From Amaricoccus sp047275745 (GTDB lineage: Bacteria; Pseudomonadota; Alphaproteobacteria; Rhodobacterales; Rhodobacteraceae): a stretch of 64,000 nt of DNA. Made by a program: the position numbers and the translations under genes. Location: assembly GCF_047275745.1 (NCBI RefSeq), contig NZ_JBKQWU010000001.1, positions 124,001-188,000 of the forward strand. The letters run 5' to 3'. The stretch's first letter is position 1. Each line of letters opens with the position of its first letter. Shown one piece after another: positions 9,266 through 17,672 of the stretch. Below the pieces are notes generated by a model. That model was not told where the DNA came from. It did no database searches and saw nothing but the letters and a program-made list of their open reading frames with translations.

Positions 9266-9958
9266 ATGAAGACCATCGGCCTGATCGGCGGCATGAGTTG
9301 GGAGAGCTCGGCCGAATATTACCGGATCATCAACGAGGAGACCGCGAAGGCGCTCGGCGGCACGCATTCGGCGCGAAGCCTGATGCTGTCGGTCGATTTC
9401 GGCGAGATCGAGGCGGCGCAGCATCGCGGCGACTGGGATGCGCTGGAGGCCGAGATGGTCGCCGCGGCCAGGGCGCTGGCGGCGGGGGGCGTGGATTTCA
9501 TCGTGCTCTGCACCAATACGATGCACCGTTTCGCCGAGGCGATGGAGCGGGCGGCGGGCATTCCGCTCCTCCACATCGCCGATCCGACGGCGGAGGCTAT
9601 CCGCGCGGCCGGGCTCTCCCGCGTCGGCCTGCTGGGCACGGCCTTCACGATGGAGCAGGACTTCTACAAGGGCCGGCTCGGCTCTCGCCACGGGCTCGAC
9701 GTGCTGGTGCCCGAGGCGGAAGACCGCGCGCTGGTGCACCGGGTGATCTACGAGGAACTGGTGCTCGGGACGGTGCGCGAGGCGTCTCGGGCGGATTACG
9801 CGGCGGTGATCGGCCGGCTCGTGGATCGCGGGGCCGAAGCGGTGATTCTCGGCTGCACCGAGATCATGCTGCTGGTCCGGCCGGAGGACAGCGCCGTGCC
9901 GCTCTATGACACGACGACGCTTCATGCGAAGGCGGCGGTGGGGCGGGCGCTGGCCTGA
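9266..9958 (+). CDS. Aspartate/glutamate racemase family protein (YgeA/RacD-like)
   Basis: Cofactor-independent amino-acid racemase of 230 residues. The two catalytic cysteines lie in CTNTMH (Cys82) and GCTEI (Cys197), the arrangement of the Asp/Glu/hydantoin racemase superfamily; the N-terminus MKTIGLIGGMSWESSAEYY is typical of the YgeA branch, some members of which have broad specificity. It begins a group of D-amino-acid genes that continues on the opposite strand (transaminase, DgcA, DgcN). Role: interconversion of L- and D-amino acids, exact substrate unknown. Confidence 0.88.
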   Translation: MKTIGLIGGMSWESSAEYYRIINEETAKALGGTHSARSLMLSVDFGEIEAAQHRGDWDALEAEMVAAARALAAGGVDFIVLCTNTMHRFAEAMERAAGIPLLHIADPTAEAIRAAGLSRVGLLGTAFTMEQDFYKGRLGSRHGLDVLVPEAEDRALVHRVIYEELVLGTVREASRADYAAVIGRLVDRGAEAVILGCTEIMLLVRPEDSAVPLYDTTTLHAKAAVGRALA

Positions 9959-9993
9959 CGGCCTGCGGGATCACCGCTTTCAGATCCTGGCCT

Positions 9994-10854
9994 TCAGATC
10001 GCGCTCTTCCGCGCGTCGGCGACATAAATCTCGCGCAGTCGCGCCGCGACCGGACCCGGCACGCCTTCCCCGATCAACAAGCCGTCGATCTCCACCACCG
10101 GCGTCACGAAGGAGGAGGCGGAGGTCACGAAGGCCTCGTCCGCCGCCTTGGCCTCCTCGACGGTGAAGGGACGTTCCTCAAGCCGCATCTGGGCCTCCCG
10201 CGCCAGCCGCAGCACGGCGGCCCGCGTGATCCCGTGCAGGATCGAGTTGGAGAGGTCGCGGGTGATGATCGTGTCGCCTGCGACGATATAGGCGTTGTTC
10301 GACGTGCCCTCGGTCACGACGCCATCCTCCACCATCCAGGCGTCGTCCTTGCCCACCCGTTTCGCCGCCATCTTGCAGAGCGACGGCGCGAGAAGCTGCA
10401 CGGTCTTGATGTCGCGCCGGCCCCAGCGGATGTCCGGGACGGTGATGATGCGAAGCCCCTCCCGGCCCGCGGGCTTGTCGACGAGCGGCCCGGCCTGGGT
10501 GAAGGCGACCACGGTCCGGGGCGTCTCGGCGGGCGGAAAGATGAAATCCCGGTCGGCGGCGCCGCGCGTCACCTGCAGGTAGACGAGCCCTTCTTCGAGC
10601 GCGTTCCGCGCAACGAGCTCGCGATGCATCGCGAGGAACTCGGGCTCCTCCATCGGCGGCGCGATACCGAGTTCCCCGAGCGAGCGGCGCAGCCGCGCCA
10701 TATGGCCCGGGAAATCGACGAGCCGGCCCTCCAGCACCGACACCACCTCATAGACGCCATCGGCGAAGAGGAAACCGCGGTCGAAGACGCTGACCCGCGC
10801 CTCTTCCTCGGGGACGAAATCTCCGTTCACGAATACGGCGCGGCCCATGCTCAT
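9994..10854 (-). CDS. dat: D-amino-acid aminotransferase (class IV, PLP)
   Basis: PLP enzyme that moves the amino group between D-amino acids and 2-oxo acids, for example D-alanine plus 2-oxoglutarate to pyruvate plus D-glutamate. The 286-residue protein shows VFDRGFLFADGVYE at 23-36 and DIKTVQLLAP with the likely PLP lysine at residue 150, matching D-amino-acid transaminases more closely than branched-chain enzymes. It lies downstream of dgcN and dgcA on the same strand, separated from dgcA by 40 bases. The context suggests it channels D-amino acids into D-glutamate. Confidence 0.87.
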   Translation of the reverse strand: MSMGRAVFVNGDFVPEEEARVSVFDRGFLFADGVYEVVSVLEGRLVDFPGHMARLRRSLGELGIAPPMEEPEFLAMHRELVARNALEEGLVYLQVTRGAADRDFIFPPAETPRTVVAFTQAGPLVDKPAGREGLRIITVPDIRWGRRDIKTVQLLAPSLCKMAAKRVGKDDAWMVEDGVVTEGTSNNAYIVAGDTIITRDLSNSILHGITRAAVLRLAREAQMRLEERPFTVEEAKAADEAFVTSASSFVTPVVEIDGLLIGEGVPGPVAARLREIYVADARKSAI

Positions 10855-10894
10855 CCTCAGACTTATCCCCAGATTCCCGGACTTATGCCCAGAG

Positions 10895-11860
10895 TTATCC
10901 CCAAAGCTCCGACGTGCTCGGATGCACGCCCGAGCCGTCGTATTCGAGCGGATGCGCGCGATCGCGGGCCAGCAGAAGAGGCCCGTCGAGATCCGTCAGC
11001 ACCGCGCCCTGCGCCACCAGCACCGCGGGCGCCATGGCGAGCGAGGAGCCGACCATGCAGCCGACCATGACCCCGTAACCGGCCGCGCGCGCGGCGTCGC
11101 GCAGCGCCAGCGCCTCGGTCAGCCCGCCCGTCTTGTCGAGCTTGATGTTCACCATGTCGTACTTGCCGATCAGCCCGGCGAGCGACGCCCGGTCATGGCA
11201 GCTCTCGTCCGCGATCACCGGCAGCGGCCGCGCCATCTCGGCGAGCGCCCCGTCCTCGCCCGCCGGCAGCGGCTGCTCGACCGCCTCGACGCCGAGCCGG
11301 ACCAGGGCGGGCGCGAGCTGCGCGTAGAGATCCGCGCTCCAGCCCTCGTTCGCATCGACGATGATCCGCGACTTCGGCGCGCCGTCCCGGATGGCTTCGA
11401 GCCGCACGACATCGTCCTCGCCGCCGAGCTTGATCTTCAGGAGCGGACGATGCGCATTCTTCCGGGCCTCCGCCCGCATCACCCAGGGCTCGGCGAGCGA
11501 AAGCGTATAGGCGGTGATCTCCGGCCCCGGCCGCGCCAGCCCCGCGAGTTCCCAGACCCGCTTGCCGGCCGCCTTGGCCTCCCGGTCCCAAAGCGCGCAA
11601 TCGACGGCGTTCCGCGCTGCTCCGGCCGGGAGAAGCTCGGCGAGCGCGGCGCGGTCGATCCCCTCCGGCAGTCCGCCGATCTGCTCCGCGACGCTCGCGA
11701 GCGTCTCGCCATAGCGGGCGTAGGGCACGCATTCCCCCATGCCCGTCACGCCCCGGTCCTCGGCCCGCACGGTCAGCACCCGCGCCTCGGTCTTCGAACC
11801 CCGGCTGATCGTGAAGACCTGCGCGAGCGGAAAGGTGTCTTCGCCGACGCTGATCCTCAC
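10895..11860 (-). CDS. dgcA: Enolase-superfamily epimerase, N-acetyl-D-Glu racemase DgcA-like
   Basis: A 321-residue muconate-lactonizing-type enolase-superfamily protein. The catalytic pair KIK (Lys142/Lys144), metal ligands Asp169 (VDANEGW), Glu195 (VEQPLP) and Asp218 (ADES), and the opposite-face lysine in NIKLDKTGG (Lys240/243) are all present, as in dipeptide epimerases. It starts with GTG and overlaps the DUF1611 gene by four bases (GTGA). Tight coupling to DUF1611/DgcN is the arrangement known for the N-acetyl-D-glutamate racemase DgcA, so that role is preferred over L-Ala-D/L-Glu epimerase, though both are possible. Confidence 0.8.
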   Translation of the reverse strand: MRISVGEDTFPLAQVFTISRGSKTEARVLTVRAEDRGVTGMGECVPYARYGETLASVAEQIGGLPEGIDRAALAELLPAGAARNAVDCALWDREAKAAGKRVWELAGLARPGPEITAYTLSLAEPWVMRAEARKNAHRPLLKIKLGGEDDVVRLEAIRDGAPKSRIIVDANEGWSADLYAQLAPALVRLGVEAVEQPLPAGEDGALAEMARPLPVIADESCHDRASLAGLIGKYDMVNIKLDKTGGLTEALALRDAARAAGYGVMVGCMVGSSLAMAPAVLVAQGAVLTDLDGPLLLARDRAHPLEYDGSGVHPSTSELWG

Positions 11861-12852
11861 TTCAGCGCATCCACCAGACGAGCGGCGCCGTTTCGGAACG
11901 GATCGACCGTCGGCAGCCCCATCAGCGTCTCGACCGAGGCGAGGTAATCCTCCGCCTCCCGCTCCGCCAAGCCGGCGGTGTTGATCGAGATCCCCGCGAC
12001 ATAGGCCGCCGGATTGACCATCCGCGCCATGGTGAGGGAGAGATCGCGCAAGGCTTCGAGGCTCGGCAGCGGATAGTCGGGCAGGCCGCGCAGGTGCTTT
12101 CGCGTCGGCTCATGGCAGAGCACCAGCGCATCGGGCTGGCCGCCATGGATGAGCGCGAGCGTGACGCCGGAATAGGAGGCGTGGAACAGGCTCCCCTGCC
12201 CTTCGATCAGGTCCCAATGATCGGGGTCGTTGTCGGGTGTCAGCCATTCGATCGAACCGGCCATGAAATCGGCGATCACCGCGTCGAGCGGCACGCCCGC
12301 GCCGGTGACGAGTATCCCCGTCTGGCCCGTGGCGCGGAAGGTCGCCTTCATGCCACGCGCCCGCATTTCGCGATCCATCGCGAGCGCGGTGTACATCTTG
12401 CCGACCGAGCAATCCGTCCCCACCGCGAGGCAGCGCTTGCCGGCGCGTCTCTTGCCGTTCGCGATCGGGTATCTCACATCCGGCACCCGCACGTCATGCA
12501 GCTTGCGGCCCGTCGCCATCGCCGTCGCGGTCAGTTCCAGCTCGTCCCGGAGCAGGTTGTGCAGGCCCGACGCGAGGTCGAGCCCGTGTTCCATCGCCGA
12601 ACGCAGGACCTCGATCCAGGCGGGCGAGATCGTGCCGCCCCGGTTCGCCACGCCCACGACCAGCGTCCTCGCTCCGGCCGCGGCCGCCTCGGCGAGCGTC
12701 ATGTCCGGCAGGCCCATGTCGGCGCGGCAGCCGGCCATGCGGAACTGCCCGATCGCCGCGTCGGGCCGCCAGTCGCGGATGCCCTGCGCGACCTTCGCCG
12801 CCAGCGCATCCGGCGCGTCGCCGAGGAACAGCAGGTACGGACCGTCGATCAT
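11857..12852 (-). CDS. dgcN: DUF1611 protein, D-glutamate N-acetyltransferase DgcN-like
   Basis: A 331-residue DUF1611 protein. A P-loop-like VGTDCSVGK lies at residues 144-152, and YLLFLGDAPDALAAKVAQG at the N-terminus is characteristic of DgcN. In the described DgcN-DgcA route, D-glutamate is N-acetylated, then racemised to N-acetyl-L-glutamate. Start at 12852 (MIDGPYL) follows a GGAG six bases upstream; ATGs at 12864 and 12909 are alternatives but begin before the conserved region. It overlaps dgcA by four bases. Function is inferred from family and coupling, not from active-site proof. Confidence 0.78.
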   Translation of the reverse strand: MIDGPYLLFLGDAPDALAAKVAQGIRDWRPDAAIGQFRMAGCRADMGLPDMTLAEAAAAGARTLVVGVANRGGTISPAWIEVLRSAMEHGLDLASGLHNLLRDELELTATAMATGRKLHDVRVPDVRYPIANGKRRAGKRCLAVGTDCSVGKMYTALAMDREMRARGMKATFRATGQTGILVTGAGVPLDAVIADFMAGSIEWLTPDNDPDHWDLIEGQGSLFHASYSGVTLALIHGGQPDALVLCHEPTRKHLRGLPDYPLPSLEALRDLSLTMARMVNPAAYVAGISINTAGLAEREAEDYLASVETLMGLPTVDPFRNGAARLVDALK

Positions 12853-12963
12853 CACTCGCTCCATGGCATCGGGAAGACGGCGGGGCGCCATCGGGGGAGC
12901 GTTTCTCACCGGAAGTCCGCCGTCAAGGCCTCACCCCGCGCCGGGGCGCGCGGCCCTCGGGGC

Positions 12964-14931
12964 TCAGCCCGCGCCCCCGATGTCGGCGGCGAGCCGGATC
13001 GGCCCGGGCCCGTTCAGCCGCGCGCGGTAGATCTGCATCCCTTCGAGCACCCGCATCACGTAGTTGCGGGTCTCGGCGAAGGGGATCTCCTCGATCCAGA
13101 CCACGGGGTCGATCCCCGGCTGACGCGGATCGCCGAATTCCGCCACCCACTGCTCGACCCGCCCCGGCCCGGCGTTATAGGCCGCCGTGGCAAGGACATA
13201 GGAGCCGCCGAATCGTGCCAGCATCCGCGCGAGATAGCCGGTGCCGAGCCGGGCGTTGTAGATCGGGTCCGCCGTCAGCTTCGCCCGGTCGTAGTCGAGC
13301 CCTTCGGATCGCGCGACGGTCTCGGCGGTCGCGGGCATGAGCTGCATCAGCCCGCGCGCGCCCGCGCCGCTGCCGGCGCGCGCGTTGAACTCGGATTCCT
13401 GCCGCGCGATCGCCATCGCCCATTCGGTCGGAACCGGCCAGCTTTCCCGCGTCATCCGGTGCGGCGGGTAGTACTGGGCGGGCAGGACCATCCCCTCCGC
13501 CGCCGCGTCCTTGGCGACGCGAAGCCCGATATGCGGCCGCCCGCCGTCGATCGCCATCTGCGCCAGCGCGGCGCGCTCCTCGGGGTTCCGCCCCTCGGCG
13601 GCCCGGCGGAAGAACCGCGCCGCCGTCGCGTCGTCACCCGCGAGCACGAAGAGCGTCCCGGCCCGCGCCACCGCGCCGCTCGTCGCGGGCGCGGCCTGCC
13701 AGTTTTCCGGCTCCGCCACCGTGGCGAGCCCGGGATCGAACTCGACGCCGGCCTCCTCCGCCGCGAGCTGGCCATAGAAGCTCGTCTGATGCCGGGCCCC
13801 CTCGCGATAGGCCGCTTCCGCCGCCCGCGCGTCACCCGCCGCCGCCTCGGCCCGCCCGAGCCAGTAGCCCGCGCGGCCGAGGCTGATCGGCGTGCCCACG
13901 AGGGTGGCGAATGTCCGGAAATGCCCGATCGCGCGCTCCGGGTCGTTCATCCGGGTGAGCGCGATGAACCCCGCCAGCCATTCGGCATCGGCGTAATCGG
14001 CGCCCGAGGTGCCATGACCCGAGGCCGCGAGCCCGTAGGCGGTCTCGACATCGCCCCGGTGCAGCGCGTCGCGCGCGAGATTGGCCCGCCGCTCCATCCA
14101 CATCTCGGGGCGGCCGAGCGTCTCGGCCGAGGTCGACTGTTCGAGCATGTATTCCGCCGCGTCCTGCCAGCGGCGCTGCTTCACCCGGTAGAGATAGCGC
14201 TCATAGGCGAGACCCGGGTCCTGCGCGAGCGGCTCCGGCACCGCCTCGATCAGCGTCATCAGCCCCTCCACGTCGCGCCGCACCCCGATCCGCGCCCGGC
14301 CGAGCGCCTGCCAGTCCTCGGGTACGTAAGGCAGCATGGCTTCCGCCTGTTCAGTCAGGCCGCGCCAGAGCAGCATGTCGAGCCGTTCGACATCATGCGG
14401 CGCGACGACCGCCTCCCAATCGGCGCGGACCCCGGCCTGATCCAGGCCGTTCATCGCCATCGTCGTCCAGGTCCGGGCGATCAGGTCCCGCGCCTCGCTG
14501 TCCCGGCCGAGCGCGGCCAGCGCGTTGGCGAGCCTCAGCGCCCCAGCCGGGGTCAGCGGGGCCGCGTCGCCGAAGAAGGCCAGGACCGCTTCGGGCGCGA
14601 GGCTCTCCGGCATCTTCGCCTCCGCCCGGCGCCTGATCCGCTCCAGGCCCGGCCAGTCGTCCTCGCGGGCGAGGAAGTCCCGATATTCCTCGAACCGCGC
14701 CACGCCATCGGTCAGCCGGACCCAGAGGATGATGTCGGCGCCGACCTTCGCATCCGCCGCCCGCGCGCGGGCGAGCGCCGTGGTCCAGTCGCCCGCGCGC
14801 GCCTCGCCCATCGCCTCGGCGAGCGCGCGGCCATCGGGCGGCGGCGTCTGGGCCGACGGATCGTTGGTCGGAACGAGCGTCAGGGCCGCGAGGACCGCGG
14901 CGGCGGGAAGCAGACGGTGGTTCAGGGTCAT
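12964..14931 (-). CDS. slt: Soluble lytic murein transglycosylase (Slt70 family)
   Basis: Periplasmic enzyme that cleaves the MurNAc-GlcNAc bond of peptidoglycan, leaving 1,6-anhydro ends. After a signal peptide (about residues 1-28) comes a long alpha-helical, TPR-like superhelix of over 450 residues, then the SLT domain with ARQESEFNARAG (catalytic Glu about residue 512), GLMQLMPATA and TAAYNAGPGRVEQW. The length of 655 residues fits Slt70. ATG 14931 starts MTLNHRLLPAAAVLAAL, a proper signal peptide; longer in-frame starts are rejected. Its position next to D-amino-acid genes suggests a link between wall turnover and D-amino-acid recovery. Confidence 0.9.
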   Translation of the reverse strand: MTLNHRLLPAAAVLAALTLVPTNDPSAQTPPPDGRALAEAMGEARAGDWTTALARARAADAKVGADIILWVRLTDGVARFEEYRDFLAREDDWPGLERIRRRAEAKMPESLAPEAVLAFFGDAAPLTPAGALRLANALAALGRDSEARDLIARTWTTMAMNGLDQAGVRADWEAVVAPHDVERLDMLLWRGLTEQAEAMLPYVPEDWQALGRARIGVRRDVEGLMTLIEAVPEPLAQDPGLAYERYLYRVKQRRWQDAAEYMLEQSTSAETLGRPEMWMERRANLARDALHRGDVETAYGLAASGHGTSGADYADAEWLAGFIALTRMNDPERAIGHFRTFATLVGTPISLGRAGYWLGRAEAAAGDARAAEAAYREGARHQTSFYGQLAAEEAGVEFDPGLATVAEPENWQAAPATSGAVARAGTLFVLAGDDATAARFFRRAAEGRNPEERAALAQMAIDGGRPHIGLRVAKDAAAEGMVLPAQYYPPHRMTRESWPVPTEWAMAIARQESEFNARAGSGAGARGLMQLMPATAETVARSEGLDYDRAKLTADPIYNARLGTGYLARMLARFGGSYVLATAAYNAGPGRVEQWVAEFGDPRQPGIDPVVWIEEIPFAETRNYVMRVLEGMQIYRARLNGPGPIRLAADIGGAG

Positions 14932-15160
14932 CAGGTGCCTCGGGACATGCGCGCCCGGGTTGGCCCGGCGCCGCCGGCGTCCCGGTTTCGTGTGAGGCCG
15001 ACAATAGCAGACCGCCCGCGCCAAGTCAGCCGCGCGCCGGTGCCCGGCGGTCGCGGCGGCGCCATCCGGCGCTTGCGGCGGAAAGGTTTCGCGACTAGGG
15101 TCGCGCCGGTTTTCGGGCGGCCGCCCGCGGATGGTCGGCGCCCACTCGGGAGGCTCAGCC

Positions 15161-16036
15161 ATGTTCAGAGGATCGATTCCTGCTCTCATCACCCCGTTTC
15201 GCGACGGCGCGGTGGATGAGAAGGCGCTGGTCGATCTGGTGAACTGGCACGTCGACGAGGGCACGCACGGGATCGTCGCGGTCGGCACCACGGGCGAGAC
15301 GCCGACGCTGACCCACGAGGAGCACGAGCATGTGATCGAGCTCTGCGTCAAGACCGCCGCCGGCCGCATCCCGATCATCGCGGGCGCGGGCTCGAACAAC
15401 ACCGAGGAGTCGGTGCGCCTGATGCGCTTCGCGAAGAAGGTCGGCGCCGAAGCGGCGCTGGTGGTCACGCCCTATTACAACAAGCCGAACCAGCGCGGGC
15501 TTTATCACCATTACCGCGCACTGCACGACGCGGTCGAGATCCCGATCATCATCTACAACATCCCCGGCCGCTCGGTCATCGACATGACGCCCGCGACGAT
15601 GGGCGAGCTGGCCAGGCTGCCCCGGATCATCGGCGTCAAGGATGCGACCGGCGACATCACCCGGGTGTCGGACACGCGAATCGCCTGCGGCGCCGATTTC
15701 ATGCAGCTTTCGGGCGAGGATGCGAGCGCGCTCGGCTTCAACGCGCATGGCGGCGTCGGCTGCATCTCGGTCGTCGCCAATATCGCGCCCCGGCTCTGCG
15801 TCGAGTTCCAGGAGGCGATGCTGGAGGGCGATTACGCCAAGGCGCTCGACTATCAGGACCGGCTCATGCCGCTGCACCGCGCCGCCTTCGCCGAGCCGAA
15901 TCCCTGCCCGACGAAATACGCGCTGTCGCTGCTCGGCAAATGCACGGAGGAAGTGCGTTCGCCGATGGTTCCGCTCGAGGATGCGACCAAGGAGCGGATG
16001 CGCGCGGCGATGCGGCACGCGGGGCTTCTGAACTGA
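15161..16036 (+). CDS. dapA: 4-hydroxy-tetrahydrodipicolinate synthase
   Basis: Condenses pyruvate with aspartate semialdehyde in the lysine and meso-diaminopimelate pathway. The 291-residue TIM barrel has the GTTGETPTL motif, the catalytic tyrosine in IIIYNIPGR (Tyr132) and the Schiff-base lysine in GVKDATGD (Lys160). ATG 15161 follows GGGAGG at 15148-15153, so the in-frame ATG at 15131 is not used. It is followed by a run of hairpins, then smpB. Confidence 0.95.
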   Translation: MFRGSIPALITPFRDGAVDEKALVDLVNWHVDEGTHGIVAVGTTGETPTLTHEEHEHVIELCVKTAAGRIPIIAGAGSNNTEESVRLMRFAKKVGAEAALVVTPYYNKPNQRGLYHHYRALHDAVEIPIIIYNIPGRSVIDMTPATMGELARLPRIIGVKDATGDITRVSDTRIACGADFMQLSGEDASALGFNAHGGVGCISVVANIAPRLCVEFQEAMLEGDYAKALDYQDRLMPLHRAAFAEPNPCPTKYALSLLGKCTEEVRSPMVPLEDATKERMRAAMRHAGLLN

Positions 16037-16040
16037 ACGT

Positions 16041-16135
16041 GCCCGCTGCGCGGGCCGAGTTGCCGGCCTGTTGGCCGAAACCGGTTTCTCCCCGCCTGTT
16101 GGCGGGGCCCCTCGCTCCCGGACAGGTCCGGGAGC
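16041..16135 (+). terminator. Run of four hairpins after dapA
   Basis: Four adjacent inverted repeats: GCCCGC/GCGGGC (16041-16055), CGGCC-TGTT-GGCCG (16064-16077), CCCCGCC-TGTT-GGCGGGG (16090-16107) and GCTCCCGGAC-AG-GTCCGGGAGC (16114-16135). None is followed by a T-run. A weaker TTTCAT/ATGAAA pair follows at 16151-16168. Together they probably stop or process the dapA transcript before smpB. Confidence 0.5.
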
Positions 16136-16265
16136 GGACTGCCCGATAGATTTCATGCCAGTATGAAACTCACCGGAAGCGGGTCTCGCCCGGAGCGCCT
16201 GGCAGACGCAACAGGGGCGCGCACGGCTGGACAGTGGGCGTTCGGCTCACTACATCGCCGGGATC

Positions 16266-16739
16266 ATGGCCGAGAAGCGCGAAGCAAAACAGAAGATCGT
16301 CGCCGAGAACCGCAAGGCGCGGCACAACTATTTCATCGAGGATGATCTCGAAACCGGGATCGTGCTCGAAGGCTCCGAGGTGAAGAGCCTGCGGACCGGC
16401 AAGGCGAATATCGCCGAGAGCTATGCCTCGGTCGAGGATGGCGAGCTCTGGCTCATCAACGGCTATATTCCCGCCTATGACCGCGCCCGCGCCTTCGGGC
16501 ACGAGGAGCGGCGGCGGCGCAAGCTGCTGGTGACGCGGCGCGAGCTGTCGAAGCTCTGGCAGGGCATCGGGCGCGAGGGGATGACGCTGGTCCCGCTCGC
16601 GCTCTATTTCAACGAGAAGGGCTATGCGAAGCTGAAGCTCGGGATCGCCAAGGGCAAGAAGATGGCCGACAAGCGCGAGACGGAGAAGAAGCGCGACTGG
16701 AACCGGCAGAAGGCCCGGCTGCTGCGCGAGCGCGGGTAG
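16266..16739 (+). CDS. smpB: SsrA-binding protein SmpB
   Basis: RNA-binding partner of tmRNA in trans-translation. The 157-residue protein has NRKARHNYFIEDDLETGIVLEGSEVKSLR and the INGYIPAYDRA segment, and a basic C-terminal tail (KKRDWNRQKARLLRERG) that enters the mRNA channel. The dapA-smpB neighbourhood is common in alphaproteobacteria. No tmRNA gene was seen in the window. The start is inferred from the conserved MAEKRE-type N-terminus; its ribosome-binding site is weak. Confidence 0.95.
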   Translation: MAEKREAKQKIVAENRKARHNYFIEDDLETGIVLEGSEVKSLRTGKANIAESYASVEDGELWLINGYIPAYDRARAFGHEERRRRKLLVTRRELSKLWQGIGREGMTLVPLALYFNEKGYAKLKLGIAKGKKMADKRETEKKRDWNRQKARLLRERG

Positions 16740-16758
16740 CCGCCCGCGCATCGGGCGG
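16740..16758. terminator. Hairpin between convergent smpB and holin-like gene
   Basis: CCGCCCG pairs perfectly with CGGGCGG over a five-base loop, immediately after the smpB stop. It could terminate smpB and, in the other direction, the DUF1469 transcript. Confidence 0.45.
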
Positions 16759-16787
16759 CCATAGGTCGCGAGCGGCTTCCCGGGCCG

Positions 16788-17225
16788 TCACGCGTCGTCG
16801 TCGTTCCGGGTCATGTTTCGCGCCGCGAGCAGCGCGGCGAGACCGACGACGCCGATCCCAGCCATCTTCACGAGCCCCATCCGGCCCCGGCCGCCGAGGG
16901 CGGTGACCATCGCAAGTTGCGAGAGCCGGGCGCGCAACTCCTCCTGCCGCAGCTGGGCCTGGCGATGCTTGCGCTCGGCGAGGTTCATCAGGATGAGCAC
17001 CACCAGCGCGCAGAAGATCGCGCCCCCCATCATGATCAGGAGCGCGTAGAGCCGGCCGAACTCCTCCGTCAGCGCGACCGTCGCGGCGACGAGGCCGAAG
17101 ACGAGCGCGATCAGGCCGAAGAAGCCGAGCAGCGCCGAATACATGACCCGGCGCCCGGTGTGGACGCGAAGCTCCCCGAGCCGCGCCGTGCCCAGCGCGA
17201 TGAACAGGCGGAGAATGCCGAACAT
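16788..17225 (-). CDS. Phage holin family / DUF1469 membrane protein
   Basis: A 145-residue inner-membrane protein with hydrophobic helices near residues 29-50 and 61-82, a charged segment (LAERKHRQAQLRQEELRARLSQ) and a short C-terminal hydrophobic region. The pattern fits the DUF1469 group (holin superfamily III), usually next to DUF883/YqjD-type genes, as here; the upstream gene ends three bases before its start. Such proteins occur in general-stress operons and are not evidence of a prophage. Confidence 0.75.
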   Translation of the reverse strand: MFGILRLFIALGTARLGELRVHTGRRVMYSALLGFFGLIALVFGLVAATVALTEEFGRLYALLIMMGGAIFCALVVLILMNLAERKHRQAQLRQEELRARLSQLAMVTALGGRGRMGLVKMAGIGVVGLAALLAARNMTRNDDDA

Positions 17226-17228
17226 CGG

Positions 17229-17555
17229 TCAGCGACGCGCGAGAAAGCCGAGCAGGAAGCCGACCCCGGCCGCGAGACCCAGCGCGCGCCACGGATCGGC
17301 GCGGGTCGCCTCGGCGATATCGCGTTCGAGCGCGCGAAGTTCCCGCGTCGCGCCGTCGATCGCGGCATCGCCGGCGGCGAGGCCCCGCGTCACCCGCTCG
17401 TCCTGCGCGATCGCGTTCATCCGTTCGCGGCCGATCTGCCCGGCGCTCTCGACCAGACCCGCGAGTTCTGACCGGAGCCGGCTGACTTCCTCGGTGACGG
17501 CTTCCACGCCTTGTTCGACAGCCTTTCCGGCCTCGCTCCGCGTCTCGGTGTTCAT
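17229..17555 (-). CDS. DUF883/ElaB-YqjD-like tail-anchored protein
   Basis: A 108-residue protein with a long amphipathic alpha-helical region, a predicted coiled coil, and a C-terminal membrane anchor (DPWRALGLAAGVGFLLGFLARR) ending in arginines. This matches the YqjD/ElaB group, inner-membrane proteins that bind ribosomes in stationary phase in E. coli. ATG 17555 is used because AGGAGG lies seven bases upstream; the ATG at 17561 is too close to it. It forms a two-gene operon with the DUF1469 protein. Confidence 0.75.
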   Translation of the reverse strand: MNTETRSEAGKAVEQGVEAVTEEVSRLRSELAGLVESAGQIGRERMNAIAQDERVTRGLAAGDAAIDGATRELRALERDIAEATRADPWRALGLAAGVGFLLGFLARR

Positions 17556-17672
17556 GCACATCCCTCCTGCAAGCCCGCGCGAGGCTAGGCGCGTCGCGCG
17601 GGCGCGGTCAACATTCGCCGGACAAACGTCCACGCGCGCGGCCGGTTCCCCCGGATCGGGCCTCGATCGGCC

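Noticed and set aside
16788..17555. Prophage holin gene as sign of a prophage
   Set aside because: DUF1469 with a YqjD/ElaB-like neighbour is a common chromosomal stress pair; no phage structural, integrase or att-like sequences are nearby.
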